From NCBI GenBank assembly GCA_000277545.1, contig AKXM01000015.1, forward strand, positions 124,008 through 188,007: 64,000 nt of DNA, given 5' to 3'. Positions 1 to 10,280 of this stretch are shown piece after piece (within the stretch, counting starts at the first letter, position 1; each line of letters begins with the position of its first letter). The DNA comes from Enterobacter sp. Ag1 (GTDB lineage Bacteria; Pseudomonadota; Gammaproteobacteria; Enterobacterales; Enterobacteriaceae). The position numbers and the translations under genes are program-made. The notes beneath the pieces are model-generated. The model ran no database searches. It was not told the DNA's origin and saw only the letters and a program-made list of their open reading frames with translations.

Positions 1-342
1 ACCCACAATGGTTGGTTACCAGTTTTTTAATTGGCTCGCGGCTCTGTTTAGAGGAGTACAACCAGGGTACAGAGCGATGGGCGCTTGCAGGTAACACTCG
101 CTTTGGGGGCGAAACTACAGCAAATCAGCGTCTTAGCAATCAGTATCATTCAAACCTGTATATCACTAATAACTGTCCTGATCTCTCGGGTCAATACCCA
201 TCCACTGTTACATAACTATTACTCAGGTGAAAGGCTGACCCTATAACTTTTACGAATTATACGGCTTTTCTGGCCCTGTTTGTAACAAGAATGTTTAACT
301 TTTGTCAAATCAGATGATTAAAATTTAAAATAATGTTGTTAT

Positions 343-358
343 CGTGATCCTGCTCACT
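343..358. promoter_or_regulatory. CRP-like site upstream of sdhC
   Basis: CGTGA-N6-TCACT matches the TGTGA-N6-TCACA consensus in 8 of 10 positions. It lies about 60-80 bp upstream of the sdhC promoter, where cAMP-CRP activates sdh and gltA in E. coli. Which of the two divergent genes it serves cannot be told from sequence. Confidence 0.55.
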
Positions 359-395
359 GTTCCGAGCAAAACCCTTCAAACATTATGTGGGTTAA

Positions 396-424
396 TTGTA
401 ATGATTTTGTGAAGAGCCTATACT
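396..424 (+). promoter_or_regulatory. sdhC sigma-70 promoter
   Basis: A -35-like TTGTAA (396-401) and a -10 TATACT (419-424) are separated by 17 bp. The surrounding bases match the E. coli sdhC promoter as I remember it. Transcription would start near 431, giving a leader of about 170 nt before sdhC. Confidence 0.7.
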
Positions 425-602
425 GCCGCCAGGTCTCCGGAACACCCTGCTACCGGGAGCCACCCAGCGTTGTAGCCAGATCCCTGGCCTCTGGATGTAG
501 CTGTTTTTTGCATGACGCACAGTTATAGAAAGTTAGCGCTGTCTGACCCCGAATGCAGATCCGGAGGAAGGAAACAATAAGAAGAGCATGTGGGCGCTAT
601 TC

Positions 603-992
603 ATGATAAGAAACGTGAAAAAACAACGACCTGTCAATCTGGATCTGAAAACGATCCGGTTCCCCGTCACTGCAATCGCTTCCATCCTCCACCGCGTTTC
701 CGGCGTGATCACATTTGTGGCGGTCGGCATTCTGCTTTGGTTGCTGGGACTGTCACTCTCCTCCCCGGAAGGTTTTCTGACCGCGTCCGCCGTGATGAGC
801 AGCTTTATCGTTAAATTTATAATGTGGGGCATTCTGACGGCTCTGGCCTATCACGTGGTGGTGGGTATTCGCCATCTGCTGATGGACTTTGGCTATCTGG
901 AAGAGACCTTTGTAGCGGGCAAACGATCCGCACATATCGCCTTTGTTATTACTGTCGTGCTTTCAATTCTTGCAGGAGTCCTCGTATGGTAA
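603..992 (+). CDS. sdhC: Succinate dehydrogenase cytochrome b556 subunit SdhC
   Basis: This is a membrane anchor subunit of complex II. With SdhD it binds heme b and ubiquinone in the inner membrane. The 129-residue product has three hydrophobic segments and the expected key residues: Ser27 and Arg31 in the quinone pocket and His84 as heme ligand. I start at the ATG at 603 (MIRNVKKQ), the form annotated in E. coli. An in-frame ATG at 588 (MWALF-) would add five residues and is a possible alternative. It is the first gene of the sdhCDAB-sucABCD operon and overlaps sdhD by 7 bp. Confidence 0.96.
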   Translation: MIRNVKKQRPVNLDLKTIRFPVTAIASILHRVSGVITFVAVGILLWLLGLSLSSPEGFLTASAVMSSFIVKFIMWGILTALAYHVVVGIRHLLMDFGYLEETFVAGKRSAHIAFVITVVLSILAGVLVW

Positions 993-1333
993 GCAATGCC
1001 TCCGCATTGGGTCGCAATGGCGTGCACGATTATGTGCTGGTTCGCGCTACCGCCATCGTACTCACCCTGTACATCATCTACATGATTGGCTTCTTCGCTG
1101 TCACCGGCGAGCTGACCTACGACGTCTGGCACGGCTTCTTTGCCTCTGCCTTCACCAAAGTTTTCACCCTGCTGGCACTGTTCTCTATTTTGATCCATGC
1201 CTGGATTGGCATGTGGCAGGTGTTGACCGACTACGTTAAACCACTGGCGATTCGCCTTCCTTTACAGCTGCTGATTGTTGTCGCGCTGTTGGTTTACGTC
1301 ATTTATGGATTCGTTGTGGTGTGGGGTGTGTAA
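986..1333 (+). CDS. sdhD: Succinate dehydrogenase membrane anchor SdhD
   Basis: This 115-residue hydrophobic subunit is the second membrane anchor of succinate:ubiquinone oxidoreductase. His71, Asp82 and Tyr83 (in [13 protein letters not shown]) are the residues that line the heme and quinone site in E. coli SdhD. The start ATG lies inside the last codons of sdhC, which suggests translational coupling. Its stop codon shares one base with the start of sdhA (TAATG). Confidence 0.97.
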   Translation: MVSNASALGRNGVHDYVLVRATAIVLTLYIIYMIGFFAVTGELTYDVWHGFFASAFTKVFTLLALFSILIHAWIGMWQVLTDYVKPLAIRLPLQLLIVVALLVYVIYGFVVVWGV

Positions 1334-3099
1334 TGAAACTGCCAGTCAGAGAATTTGATGCTGTAGTGATTGGTGCCGGCGGCGCAGGTATGCGCGCGGC
1401 GCTGCAGATTTCCCAGAGCGGCCAGACCTGTGCGCTGCTTTCTAAAGTGTTCCCAACTCGTTCCCATACCGTATCTGCGCAGGGTGGTATCACCGTGGCG
1501 CTGGGTAATACCCATGAAGATAACTGGGAATGGCACATGTATGACACGGTAAAAGGTTCCGATTATATCGGTGACCAGGACGCCATCGAATACATGTGTA
1601 AAACCGGCCCGGAAGCGATTCTGGAACTGGACCACATGGGCCTGCCTTTCTCCCGTCTGGAAAACGGCACCATTTATCAACGTCCGTTCGGCGGCCAGTC
1701 GAAAGACTTCGGCGGCGAGCAGGCGGCGCGTACTGCAGCAGCAGCTGACCGTACCGGCCACGCTTTACTGCACACGCTGTATCAGCAGAACCTGAAAAAC
1801 CACACCACCATCTTCTCCGAGTGGTATGCGCTGGATCTGGTGAAAAACGCCGATGGCGCAGTGGTTGGCTGTACCGCACTGTGCATCGAAACCGGTGAAG
1901 TCGTTTACTTCAAAGCCCGCGCAACTGTGCTGGCAACCGGCGGCGCAGGCCGTATTTATCAATCCACCACCAACGCCCACATCAATACCGGTGACGGCGT
2001 TGGTATGGCTATCCGCGCTGGCGTGCCGGTGCAGGATATGGAAATGTGGCAGTTCCACCCAACCGGCATTGCCGGGGCAGGGGTTCTGGTCACAGAAGGC
2101 TGCCGTGGTGAAGGTGGTTACCTGCTGAACAAACACGGCGAACGCTTCATGGAGCGTTATGCCCCGAACGCGAAAGACCTGGCGGGTCGTGACGTGGTGG
2201 CGCGCTCCATCATGATCGAAATCCGTGAAGGCCGCGGCTGTGATGGTCCGTGGGGGCCACACGCCAAACTGAAACTCGACCACCTGGGTAAAGAAGTGCT
2301 GGAATCCCGCCTGCCGGGCATTCTGGAACTGTCCCGTACCTTCGCCCACGTCGATCCGGTGAAAGAGCCGATCCCGGTTATCCCAACCTGCCACTATATG
2401 ATGGGCGGTATTCCGACCAAAGTGACCGGCCAGGCGCTGACCGTGAACGAGCAGGGCGAAGATGTGGTTATCCCTGGTTTGTTCGCCGTGGGCGAAATTG
2501 CCTGTGTTTCCGTACACGGTGCGAACCGTCTGGGCGGCAACTCCCTGCTTGACCTGGTGGTGTTCGGGCGTGCTGTTGGCCTGCACCTGCAGGAATCCAT
2601 TGCCGAGCAGGGCGATCTGCTTGACGCAACCGACGCTGAAATCGACGCCTCCCTTGAGCGCCTTAACCGCTGGAACGGCAACCGTAACGGTGAAGATCCG
2701 GTGGAAATCCGCAAAGCGCTGCAGGAATGTATGCAGCACAACTTCTCAGTATTCCGCGAAGGTGACGCGATGGCCAAAGGGCTTGAGCAGCTGAAAGCAA
2801 TCCGCGAGCGCCTGAAAAATGCCCGTCTGGACGACACTTCCAGTGAGTTCAACACCCAGCGCGTTGAGTGCCTGGAGCTGGATAACCTGATGGAAACCGC
2901 TTACGCCACTGCGGTGTCGGCAAACTTCCGTACCGAGAGCCGAGGCGCGCATAGCCGCTTCGACTTCCCGGAGCGTGATGACGAAAACTGGCTGTGCCAT
3001 TCCCTGTATCTGCCAGAGACGGAATCCATGACGCGTCGTAGCGTGAACATGGAACCGAAACTGCGTCCGGCGTTCCCGCCGAAGATTCGTACTTATTAA
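1333..3099 (+). CDS. sdhA: Succinate dehydrogenase flavoprotein subunit SdhA
   Basis: This is the catalytic subunit that oxidises succinate to fumarate on the cytoplasmic face of complex II. The 588 residues equal the E. coli length. The N-terminal dinucleotide-binding motif GAGGAG (residues 14-19) and His45 in the RSHT motif, the site of covalent FAD attachment, are present. So are the QFHPTG active-site segment and the GGNSLLDL segment near residue 400. It starts on the A of the sdhD stop codon and is followed 15 bp later by sdhB. Confidence 0.98.
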   Translation: MKLPVREFDAVVIGAGGAGMRAALQISQSGQTCALLSKVFPTRSHTVSAQGGITVALGNTHEDNWEWHMYDTVKGSDYIGDQDAIEYMCKTGPEAILELDHMGLPFSRLENGTIYQRPFGGQSKDFGGEQAARTAAAADRTGHALLHTLYQQNLKNHTTIFSEWYALDLVKNADGAVVGCTALCIETGEVVYFKARATVLATGGAGRIYQSTTNAHINTGDGVGMAIRAGVPVQDMEMWQFHPTGIAGAGVLVTEGCRGEGGYLLNKHGERFMERYAPNAKDLAGRDVVARSIMIEIREGRGCDGPWGPHAKLKLDHLGKEVLESRLPGILELSRTFAHVDPVKEPIPVIPTCHYMMGGIPTKVTGQALTVNEQGEDVVIPGLFAVGEIACVSVHGANRLGGNSLLDLVVFGRAVGLHLQESIAEQGDLLDATDAEIDASLERLNRWNGNRNGEDPVEIRKALQECMQHNFSVFREGDAMAKGLEQLKAIRERLKNARLDDTSSEFNTQRVECLELDNLMETAYATAVSANFRTESRGAHSRFDFPERDDENWLCHSLYLPETESMTRRSVNMEPKLRPAFPPKIRTY

Positions 3100-3114
3100 T
3101 GCGGAGACAGGACA

Positions 3115-3831
3115 ATGAAACTCGAATTCTCAGTTTATCGTTATAACCCGGATGTAGACGACGCTCCGCGCATGCAGGATTACACCCTGGAAGCGGAAGA
3201 GGGTCGCGACATGATGCTGCTTGACGCTTTAATGCAGCTGAAAGAAAAAGATCCTAGTCTGTCATTCCGTCGCTCTTGCCGTGAAGGCGTTTGTGGCTCC
3301 GACGGCCTGAACATGAACGGCAAAAACGGGCTGGCCTGTATCACGCCAATCTCGGCGCTCGGCAACGGTAAGCAGAAGATAATCATCCGTCCTCTGCCTG
3401 GCCTGCCGGTGATCCGCGATCTGGTGGTAGACATGGGGCAATTCTATGCTCAATATGAGAAGATTAAGCCTTACTTGTTGAATAATGGGCAAAATCCACC
3501 TGCTCGTGAGCATTTGCAGTCGCCTGAACAGCGTGAAAAGCTGGATGGTCTGTACGAGTGCATTCTTTGCGCTTGCTGCTCGACTTCTTGTCCGTCGTTC
3601 TGGTGGAACCCGGACAAGTTTATCGGCCCGGCCGGTTTGCTGGCTGCGTATCGCTTCCTGATCGACAGCCGCGACACCGAAACGGACGCGCGTCTGGACG
3701 GCCTGAGCGATGCTTTCAGCGTATTCCGCTGCCACAGCATTATGAACTGCGTCAGCGTTTGTCCTAAGGGGCTGAACCCGACGAAAGCTATCGGCCATAT
3801 TAAGTCGATGCTGTTGCAAAAAAGCGCTTAA
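3115..3831 (+). CDS. sdhB: Succinate dehydrogenase iron-sulfur subunit SdhB
   Basis: This subunit carries electrons from FAD to quinone through three Fe-S clusters. The 238 residues match the family length. The [2Fe-2S] site shows Cys55, Cys60, Asp63 and Cys75. The segments CILCACCSTSCP (from about 149) and NCVSVCPKG (from about 211) hold the ligands of the [4Fe-4S] and [3Fe-4S] clusters. It is the last gene of the sdh half of the operon. A 262-bp gap with REP-like palindromes separates it from sucA. Confidence 0.98.
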   Translation: MKLEFSVYRYNPDVDDAPRMQDYTLEAEEGRDMMLLDALMQLKEKDPSLSFRRSCREGVCGSDGLNMNGKNGLACITPISALGNGKQKIIIRPLPGLPVIRDLVVDMGQFYAQYEKIKPYLLNNGQNPPAREHLQSPEQREKLDGLYECILCACCSTSCPSFWWNPDKFIGPAGLLAAYRFLIDSRDTETDARLDGLSDAFSVFRCHSIMNCVSVCPKGLNPTKAIGHIKSMLLQKSA

Positions 3832-3842
3832 GTCAGAAAAGT

Positions 3843-3941
3843 ACCCTCTCCTTGCAGGGGAGAGGGTGCAAATTGCAGGAAATCTTTAAAAACTGCCGAC
3901 GATCTTCCCTCTCTATATAAGGGGAAGGGGTGAGGGGAAAC
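3843..3941. repeat. REP-like pair of GC-rich palindromes between sdhB and sucA
   Basis: Two imperfect inverted repeats sit in the sdhB-sucA gap. The first (3843-3867) pairs ACCCTCTCC with GGAGAGGGT. The second (about 3904-3941) has a shorter pyrimidine/purine stem and a tail GGGGTGAGGGG in opposite orientation. The same C-rich/G-rich vocabulary recurs at 63774-63915. The layout resembles the paired REP (BIME) elements that E. coli carries between sdhB and sucA, which can modulate mRNA stability. It is an intergenic repeat, not a strong terminator, because no T-run follows. Confidence 0.65.
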
Positions 3942-4093
3942 CCTTAAGACAGTTTCTAAAGGTTCCTTCGCGGGCCGCCCTCCACGGCAACAGGCTCGAA
4001 GAAAGTGAACCCTGGAACGTATACCTGTATACCCTACGGTGTGCGTTATAGTTATCCACGGCGAAATAAGCATAAAATGCTTAAGGGATCACG

Positions 4094-6901
4094 ATGCAGA
4101 ACGGCGCGATGAAGCCCTGGCTGGACTCTTCCTGGCTGGCGGGCGCAAACCAGTCCTACATAGAGCAGCTCTATGAAGACTTCTTAACCGATCCTGACTC
4201 TGTTGATGCGCACTGGCGCACGATGTTCCAGCAGTTACCTGGCACCGGAGCCAGACCGGATCAATTCCATTCAAAAACGCGTGATTATTTCCGTCGTCTG
4301 GCGAAGGATGCCTCACGTTACTCCACCGCAGTCACCGATCCTGACACCGATGCCAAACAGGTAAAAGTGTTGCAGCTGATCAACGCCTGGCGTTTCCGCG
4401 GCCATCAGGCTGCTAATCTCGATCCGCTCGGGCTTTGGCAGCAGGAAACGGTTGCCGATCTGGATCCGGCGTTCCATAACCTGACCGAAGAAGATTTGCA
4501 GCAGAGTTTCAACGTGGGATCGTTTGCCATCGGCAAAGAGACCATGAAGCTTGCCGACCTGATCGCTGCGCTGAAGCAAACCTACGGTGGGTCGATCGGT
4601 GCGGAATACATGCACATCACCAATACCGAAGAAAAACGCTGGATCCAGCAGCGCATCGAATCGGTAGCCGGGCGTTCAAGCTTTACTCAGGAAGAGAAAA
4701 AACGTTTCCTGAGCGAGCTGACTGCGGCGGAAGGGCTGGAGCGCTACCTGGGGGCTAAATTCCCTGGGGCGAAACGCTTCTCGCTGGAAGGCGGCGACGC
4801 GCTGGTACCGATGCTCAAAGAGATGATTCGCCACGCCGGTAAGAGCGGCACGCGCGAAGTGGTGCTGGGTATGGCACACCGCGGTCGTCTTAACGTGCTG
4901 ATCAACGTGCTGGGTAAAAAACCGCAGGATCTGTTTGACGAATTTGCGGGCAAACATAAAGAACATCTCGGCACCGGCGACGTGAAGTACCACATGGGCT
5001 TCTCTTCCGATGTTGAAACCGAAGGCGGCCTGGTTCACCTGGCGCTGGCGTTTAACCCGTCTCACCTGGAAATCGTTAGCCCGGTGGTTATCGGTTCCGT
5101 GCGTGCGCGTCTGGATCGTCTGGATAAGCCAGGCAGCAACCAGGTACTGCCGATCACCATTCATGGTGATGCCGCGGTAGCCGGGCAGGGCGTGGTTCAG
5201 GAAACCCTGAACATGTCCAAAGCGCGTGGTTACGAAGTGGGCGGTACCGTGCGTATCGTGATCAACAACCAGATTGGTTTCACCACCTCTAACCCGCTGG
5301 ATGCGCGCTCCACGCCATACTGTACCGACATCGGTAAGATGGTCATGGCGCCGATTTTCCACGTTAATGCGGATGACCCGGAAGCCGTAGCTTTCGTTAC
5401 CCGTCTGGCGCTGGACTTCCGTAATACCTTCAAGCGTGATGTGTTTATCGACCTGGTTTGCTACCGTCGCCACGGCCATAACGAAGCTGACGAGCCAAGC
5501 GCAACGCAGCCGGTGATGTACCAGAAGATCAAAAAACATCCGACCCCGCGTAAGATCTATGCTGACAAGCTGGAGCAGGACAAACTGGCCACGCTGGAAG
5601 ATGCCACCGAAATGGTGAATCTGTACCGCGATGCGCTGGATGCCGGCGAATGTGTCGTGCAAGAGTGGCGTCCGATGAACATGCACTCCTTTACCTGGTC
5701 GCCGTACCTCAACCACGAGTGGGACGAAAGCTACCCGAACAAGGTTGAGATGAAGCGCGTTCAGGAACTGGCTAAGCGCATCAGCACCGTGCCGGAAGCC
5801 GTAGAAATGCAGTCCCGCGTGGCGAAAATCTACAGCGACCGTCAGGACATGGCGAACGGCAACAAACTGTTCGACTGGGGTGCAGCGGAAAACCTGGCTT
5901 ATGCAACGCTGGTAGATGAAGGCGTGTCCGTTCGTCTGTCCGGTGAAGATGCTGGCCGTGGGACCTTCTTCCACCGCCACGCCGTGATCCACAACCAAAC
6001 CAACGGCTCTACCTATACGCCGCTGGCGCACGTCCACAACAGCCAGGGCATCTTCAAAGTCTGGGATTCCGTGTTGTCTGAAGAAGCGGTTCTGGCCTTT
6101 GAGTACGGCTATGCCACGGCAGAACCTCGCACCCTGACCATTTGGGAAGCGCAGTTCGGCGACTTCGCCAACGGGGCACAGGTTGTGATTGACCAGTTCA
6201 TCAGCTCCGGCGAGCAGAAATGGGGCCGTATGTGTGGCCTGGTCATGCTGCTGCCACACGGCTATGAAGGCCAGGGCCCAGAGCACTCCTCCGCGCGTCT
6301 GGAGCGTTACCTCCAGCTGTGCGCCGAGCAGAACATGCAGGTTTGCGTGCCGTCGACTCCGGCACAGGTTTATCACATGCTGCGTCGTCAGGCGCTGCGC
6401 GGGATGCGCCGTCCACTGGTCGTCATGTCACCGAAGTCTCTGCTGCGCCATCCGCTGGCGGTATCCAGCCTCGACGAACTGGCCAACGGCACGTTCCAGC
6501 CGGCAATTGGTGAGATTGACGAACTGGATCCGAAAGGCGTGAAGCGCGTTGTTCTGTGTTCCGGTAAGGTGTACTACGACCTGCTTGAGCAGCGCCGTAA
6601 GAATGAGCAGAAGGATGTGGCGATTGTGCGTGTTGAGCAGCTCTATCCGTTCCCGCACCAGGCGGTACAGGAAGCGCTGAAGCCGTTCGCACACGTACAC
6701 GACTTCGTCTGGTGCCAGGAAGAGCCGCTGAACCAGGGCGCCTGGTACTGCAGCCAGCACCACTTCCGCGAAGTGATTCCGTTTGGGTCCGCTCTGCGTT
6801 ATGCAGGTCGCCCGGCCTCCGCCTCTCCGGCGGTAGGGTATATGTCCGTTCACCAGAAGCAACAGCAAGATCTGGTTAATGACGCGCTGAACGTCGAATA
6901 A
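4094..6901 (+). CDS. sucA: 2-Oxoglutarate dehydrogenase E1 component SucA
   Basis: This is the thiamine-diphosphate-dependent decarboxylase of the 2-oxoglutarate dehydrogenase complex. It passes the succinyl group to the lipoyl arm of SucB. It has 935 residues against 933 in E. coli, with a two-residue difference near residue 195 (IESVAGRSS). The N-terminal E2-binding segment (SYIEQLYEDFLTDPDSVD), the thiamine domain around GMAHRGRLNVL and the transketolase-like C-terminal half (GEDAGRGTFFHRHA, HGYEGQGPEHSSAR) are intact. In the leader, AAGCAT-AAA-ATGCTT (4068-4082) forms a small hairpin before the ribosome site. Confidence 0.98.
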   Translation: MQNGAMKPWLDSSWLAGANQSYIEQLYEDFLTDPDSVDAHWRTMFQQLPGTGARPDQFHSKTRDYFRRLAKDASRYSTAVTDPDTDAKQVKVLQLINAWRFRGHQAANLDPLGLWQQETVADLDPAFHNLTEEDLQQSFNVGSFAIGKETMKLADLIAALKQTYGGSIGAEYMHITNTEEKRWIQQRIESVAGRSSFTQEEKKRFLSELTAAEGLERYLGAKFPGAKRFSLEGGDALVPMLKEMIRHAGKSGTREVVLGMAHRGRLNVLINVLGKKPQDLFDEFAGKHKEHLGTGDVKYHMGFSSDVETEGGLVHLALAFNPSHLEIVSPVVIGSVRARLDRLDKPGSNQVLPITIHGDAAVAGQGVVQETLNMSKARGYEVGGTVRIVINNQIGFTTSNPLDARSTPYCTDIGKMVMAPIFHVNADDPEAVAFVTRLALDFRNTFKRDVFIDLVCYRRHGHNEADEPSATQPVMYQKIKKHPTPRKIYADKLEQDKLATLEDATEMVNLYRDALDAGECVVQEWRPMNMHSFTWSPYLNHEWDESYPNKVEMKRVQELAKRISTVPEAVEMQSRVAKIYSDRQDMANGNKLFDWGAAENLAYATLVDEGVSVRLSGEDAGRGTFFHRHAVIHNQTNGSTYTPLAHVHNSQGIFKVWDSVLSEEAVLAFEYGYATAEPRTLTIWEAQFGDFANGAQVVIDQFISSGEQKWGRMCGLVMLLPHGYEGQGPEHSSARLERYLQLCAEQNMQVCVPSTPAQVYHMLRRQALRGMRRPLVVMSPKSLLRHPLAVSSLDELANGTFQPAIGEIDELDPKGVKRVVLCSGKVYYDLLEQRRKNEQKDVAIVRVEQLYPFPHQAVQEALKPFAHVHDFVWCQEEPLNQGAWYCSQHHFREVIPFGSALRYAGRPASASPAVGYMSVHQKQQQDLVNDALNVE

Positions 6902-6916
6902 ATTAAAGGATAAATA

Positions 6917-8143
6917 ATGAGTAGCGTAGATATTCTAGTTCCTGACCTGCCTGAGTCCGTAGCCGACGCGACAGTGGCAACCTGGCATAAAAAACCGGGC
7001 GACAGCGTCAAACGTGACGAAGTACTGGTTGAAATCGAAACTGACAAAGTGGTACTGGAAGTCCCCGCGTCTGCGGACGGCGTTCTGGATGCGGTACTGG
7101 AAGACGAAGGCACGACCGTGACCTCTCGTCAGATTCTGGGCCGTCTGCGTGAAGGCAACAGCGGCGGGAAAGAAACCTCCGCAAAAGCTGACAGCAAAGA
7201 GTCTACTCCGGCTCAGCGCCAGCAGGCTTCTCTGGAAGAGCAGAGCAATGATGCCCTCAGCCCGGCTATCCGCCGCCTGATCGCAGAGAACGACCTCGAC
7301 GCCAGCGCTATTAAAGGCAGCGGCGTAGGTGGCCGTCTCACTCGTGAAGATGTTGAAAAACACCTGAGCGAAGCGAAAGCGAAACAACCTGCGCAGGCGA
7401 AAGCCGCCGAAGCCACTCAGGCGCCGGTTGCGCCACTGGCTGGCCGCAGCGAAAAACGCGTGCCGATGACCCGTCTGCGCAAGCGCGTGGCCGAACGTCT
7501 GCTGGAAGCGAAAAACTCTACCGCCATGCTCACTACGTTCAACGAAGTGAACATGAAGCCAATCATGGAACTGCGTAAGCAGTACGGTGAAGCGTTTGAA
7601 AAACGCCACGGCGTGCGTCTGGGCTTCATGTCCTTCTACATTAAAGCGGTTGTTGAAGCGCTGAAACGCTATCCGGAAGTGAATGCTTCCATCGACGGCG
7701 AAGACGTGGTTTACCACAACTACTTCGATGTCAGCATCGCGGTTTCTACCCCGCGTGGCCTGGTGACCCCAGTGCTGAAAGACGTTGATACCCTGGGCAT
7801 GGCCGACATTGAAAAACGCATCAAAGAGCTGGCGGTGAAAGGCCGTGACGGCAAACTGACCGTGGAAGAGCTGACCGGCGGTAACTTCACCATCACCAAC
7901 GGTGGCGTCTTCGGCTCCCTGATGTCTACGCCAATCATCAACCCACCGCAGAGCGCGATCCTGGGTATGCACGCCATCAAAGACCGCCCAATGGCGGTGG
8001 ACGGTAAAGTTGAGATCCTGCCGATGATGTACCTGGCGCTCTCTTACGATCACCGTCTGATCGATGGCCGCGAGTCCGTGGGTTATCTGGTAGCCATTAA
8101 AGAGCTGCTGGAAGATCCAACTCGTCTGCTGCTGGACGTGTAG
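6917..8143 (+). CDS. sucB: 2-Oxoglutarate dehydrogenase E2, dihydrolipoyl succinyltransferase SucB
   Basis: This is the core acyltransferase of the 2-oxoglutarate dehydrogenase complex, transferring succinyl from lipoamide to CoA. It has 408 residues against 405 in E. coli. The domains in order are: an N-terminal lipoyl domain with the modified Lys44 (ETDKVVLE), an Ala/Lys/Gln-rich linker, a peripheral subunit-binding domain (about 113-150, [12 protein letters not shown]), a second linker, and the catalytic domain ending in the active-site SYDHRLIDG motif near residue 375. It follows sucA by 15 bp. Confidence 0.98.
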   Translation: MSSVDILVPDLPESVADATVATWHKKPGDSVKRDEVLVEIETDKVVLEVPASADGVLDAVLEDEGTTVTSRQILGRLREGNSGGKETSAKADSKESTPAQRQQASLEEQSNDALSPAIRRLIAENDLDASAIKGSGVGGRLTREDVEKHLSEAKAKQPAQAKAAEATQAPVAPLAGRSEKRVPMTRLRKRVAERLLEAKNSTAMLTTFNEVNMKPIMELRKQYGEAFEKRHGVRLGFMSFYIKAVVEALKRYPEVNASIDGEDVVYHNYFDVSIAVSTPRGLVTPVLKDVDTLGMADIEKRIKELAVKGRDGKLTVEELTGGNFTITNGGVFGSLMSTPIINPPQSAILGMHAIKDRPMAVDGKVEILPMMYLALSYDHRLIDGRESVGYLVAIKELLEDPTRLLLDV

Positions 8144-8157
8144 TCGAACAAGACTCT

Positions 8158-8179
8158 GGCGGGTGCTATGACACCCGCC
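8158..8179 (+). other. Hairpin in the sucB-sucC gap
   Basis: GGCGGGTG and CACCCGCC form a perfect 8-bp stem around a 6-nt loop, 15 nt after the sucB stop. No T-run follows, so it is more likely an mRNA processing or stability element than a terminator. Transcription is expected to continue into sucCD. Confidence 0.6.
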
Positions 8180-8241
8180 CCTACAACCAAATCTAACCTT
8201 ACCCCGAGCATTAATGCTCTTTATCTGGATGGATAGAACTC

Positions 8242-9408
8242 ATGAACTTACACGAATATCAGGCGAAACAGTTGTTTGCTCGGTATGGTTTGCCGGCACC
8301 CGTCGGTTACGCCTGCACCACACCGCGTGAAGCGGAAGAAGCCGCCTCTAAAATTGGCGCGGGTCCTTGGGTGGTGAAATGTCAGGTTCATGCCGGTGGC
8401 CGCGGTAAAGCGGGCGGTGTGAAAGTGGTTAACAGCAAAGAAGACATTCGTGCTTTTGCCGAGCACTGGCTGGGCAAACGTCTGGTGACTTACCAAACGG
8501 ACGCTACTGGCCAGCCTGTACACCAGATTCTGGTTGAAGCTGCAACCGACATCGACAAAGAGCTGTATCTGGGCGCGGTAGTTGACCGTAGCTCTCGCCG
8601 CGTGGTCTTCATGGCCTCCACCGAAGGCGGCGTGGAAATCGAAAAAGTAGCGGAAGAAACGCCGCACCTGATCCACAAAGTTGCGCTGGATCCGCTGGCG
8701 GGCCCAATGCCTTACCAGGGTCGTGAGCTGGCGTTCAAACTGGGTCTGGAAGGTAAACAGGTTCAGCAGTTCACCAAGATCTTTATGGGGCTGGCGACTA
8801 TCTTCCTCGAGCGCGACCTGGCGCTGATCGAAATCAACCCGCTGGTGATCACTAAGCAGGGCGACCTGATCTGCCTCGACGGCAAACTGGGCGCTGACGG
8901 TAACGCGCTTTTCCGCCAGCCGGATCTGCGTGAAATGCGCGACCAGTCTCAGGAAGACCCGCGTGAAGCTCAGGCTGCACAGTGGGAACTGAACTACGTG
9001 GCGCTGGACGGCAATATCGGCTGTATGGTTAACGGTGCGGGCCTGGCAATGGGCACCATGGACATCGTTAAGCTGCACGGCGGCGAGCCGGCTAACTTCC
9101 TCGACGTGGGCGGCGGTGCGACCAAAGAGCGCGTTACCGAAGCGTTCAAAATCATCCTGTCCGACGACAAAGTCAAAGCCGTTCTGGTGAACATCTTCGG
9201 CGGTATTGTCCGCTGCGACCTGATTGCCGACGGTATCATTGGTGCGGTAGCTGAAGTGGGCGTTAACGTGCCGGTGGTGGTGCGTCTGGAAGGTAACAAC
9301 GCCGAACTGGGCGCGAAAAAACTGGCAGATAGCGGCCTGAACATCATTGCAGCGAAAAGTCTGACGGACGCAGCACAGCAGGTTGTTGCTGCCGTGGAGG
9401 GGAAATAA
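8242..9408 (+). CDS. sucC: Succinyl-CoA synthetase beta subunit SucC
   Basis: With SucD this subunit converts succinyl-CoA, ADP and phosphate to succinate, CoA and ATP, the substrate-level phosphorylation step of the TCA cycle. The 388 residues equal the E. coli length. The N-terminal ATP-grasp fold begins [12 protein letters not shown]. Nucleotide-binding stretches such as [12 protein letters not shown] (about 50-61) and the C-terminal CoA-ligase domain with the [11 protein letters not shown] segment are present. It ends on TAATG, sharing one base with sucD. Confidence 0.98.
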   Translation: MNLHEYQAKQLFARYGLPAPVGYACTTPREAEEAASKIGAGPWVVKCQVHAGGRGKAGGVKVVNSKEDIRAFAEHWLGKRLVTYQTDATGQPVHQILVEAATDIDKELYLGAVVDRSSRRVVFMASTEGGVEIEKVAEETPHLIHKVALDPLAGPMPYQGRELAFKLGLEGKQVQQFTKIFMGLATIFLERDLALIEINPLVITKQGDLICLDGKLGADGNALFRQPDLREMRDQSQEDPREAQAAQWELNYVALDGNIGCMVNGAGLAMGTMDIVKLHGGEPANFLDVGGGATKERVTEAFKIILSDDKVKAVLVNIFGGIVRCDLIADGIIGAVAEVGVNVPVVVRLEGNNAELGAKKLADSGLNIIAAKSLTDAAQQVVAAVEGK

Positions 9409-10280
9409 TGTCCATTTTGATCGATAAAAACACCAAGGTAATTTGCCAGGGCTTTACCGGCAGCCAGGGGACTTTCCACTCCGAACAGGCGATTGCCTAC
9501 GGTACGCAAATGGTTGGCGGCGTGACGCCAGGCAAAGGCGGTACTGAACATCTGGGTCTGCCGGTATTCAATACCGTGCGTGAAGCCGTTGAAGCTACCG
9601 GCGCGACTGCTTCCGTGATTTACGTTCCAGCCCCGTTCTGCAAAGACTCCATCCTGGAAGCGATTGATGCGGGCATTAAGCTGATTATCACCATCACTGA
9701 AGGCATCCCTACGCTGGATATGCTGACCGTGAAAGTGGCGCTGGATGAAGCTGGCGTGCGCATGATCGGGCCAAACTGCCCGGGCGTTATCACCCCTGGT
9801 GAATGCAAAATCGGCATCATGCCGGGCCACATTCACCTGCCGGGCAAAGTAGGCATCGTTTCCCGTTCCGGGACGCTGACCTATGAAGCCGTTAAGCAGA
9901 CAACTGACATCGGCCTCGGCCAGTCAACCTGCGTTGGTATCGGCGGTGACCCGATTCCTGGCTCCAACTTCATTGATATCCTGAAGATGTTCCAGGCAGA
10001 CCCGAAAACCGAAGCCATTGTGATGATCGGTGAAATCGGCGGGAGCGCAGAAGAAGAAGCTGCGGCCTATATCAAAGAGCACGTGACCAAACCTGTTGTG
10101 GGCTACATTGCCGGCGTTACCGCGCCAAAAGGCAAGCGTATGGGCCACGCGGGCGCCATCATCGCGGGCGGGAAAGGGACGGCGGATGAGAAATTCGCTG
10201 CTCTGGAAGCCGCTGGCGTGAAAACCGTTCGCAGCCTCGCCGACATTGGCGATGCGCTGAAAGCTATTCTGCCGCAGTAA
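9408..10280 (+). CDS. sucD: Succinyl-CoA synthetase alpha subunit SucD
   Basis: This subunit carries the CoA-binding Rossmann domain and the phosphorylated histidine. It has 290 residues against 289 in E. coli. The N-terminal [17 protein letters not shown] segment binds CoA, and the phospho-histidine is in GHAGAII near residue 247. It is translationally coupled to sucC by a one-base overlap and ends the operon. A rho-independent terminator follows within 80 bp. Confidence 0.98.
   Translation: MSILIDKNTKVICQGFTGSQGTFHSEQAIAYGTQMVGGVTPGKGGTEHLGLPVFNTVREAVEATGATASVIYVPAPFCKDSILEAIDAGIKLIITITEGIPTLDMLTVKVALDEAGVRMIGPNCPGVITPGECKIGIMPGHIHLPGKVGIVSRSGTLTYEAVKQTTDIGLGQSTCVGIGGDPIPGSNFIDILKMFQADPKTEAIVMIGEIGGSAEEEAAAYIKEHVTKPVVGYIAGVTAPKGKRMGHAGAIIAGGKGTADEKFAALEAAGVKTVRSLADIGDALKAILPQ

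Larger units (their letters stand above)
1..602. promoter_or_regulatory. gltA-sdhC divergent control region, no convincing gene
   Basis: The stretch holds no convincing coding sequence. A 67-codon open frame at 12-215 lacks a ribosome site and any recognisable protein, so I do not call it. In relatives gltA lies to the left on the minus strand, and its start is outside this window. The middle (about 240-420) is AT-rich and carries the sdh promoter and a CRP-like site, listed separately. The last 180 bases form the sdhC leader, ending in a purine-rich stretch (ggaggaagg at about 560-570) and a second weak one near the start codon. In E. coli this leader and the sdhD start are targets of small RNAs (Spot 42, RyhB). 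That is family knowledge, not something shown here. Confidence 0.8.

Noticed and set aside
12-215. 67-codon open frame near the left edge
   Set aside because: No ribosome site and no recognisable sequence; it lies in the gltA-sdhC control region.
4676-6376. 566-codon open frame on the minus strand opposite sucA
   Set aside because: It lies wholly antisense to a well-conserved gene, has no recognisable protein sequence, and arises from the codon bias of sucA. The same applies to the long antisense frames opposite sucB (6935-8053), sdhA (1765-2739), cydA (11227-12090) and gpmA (25170-26039, plus strand).
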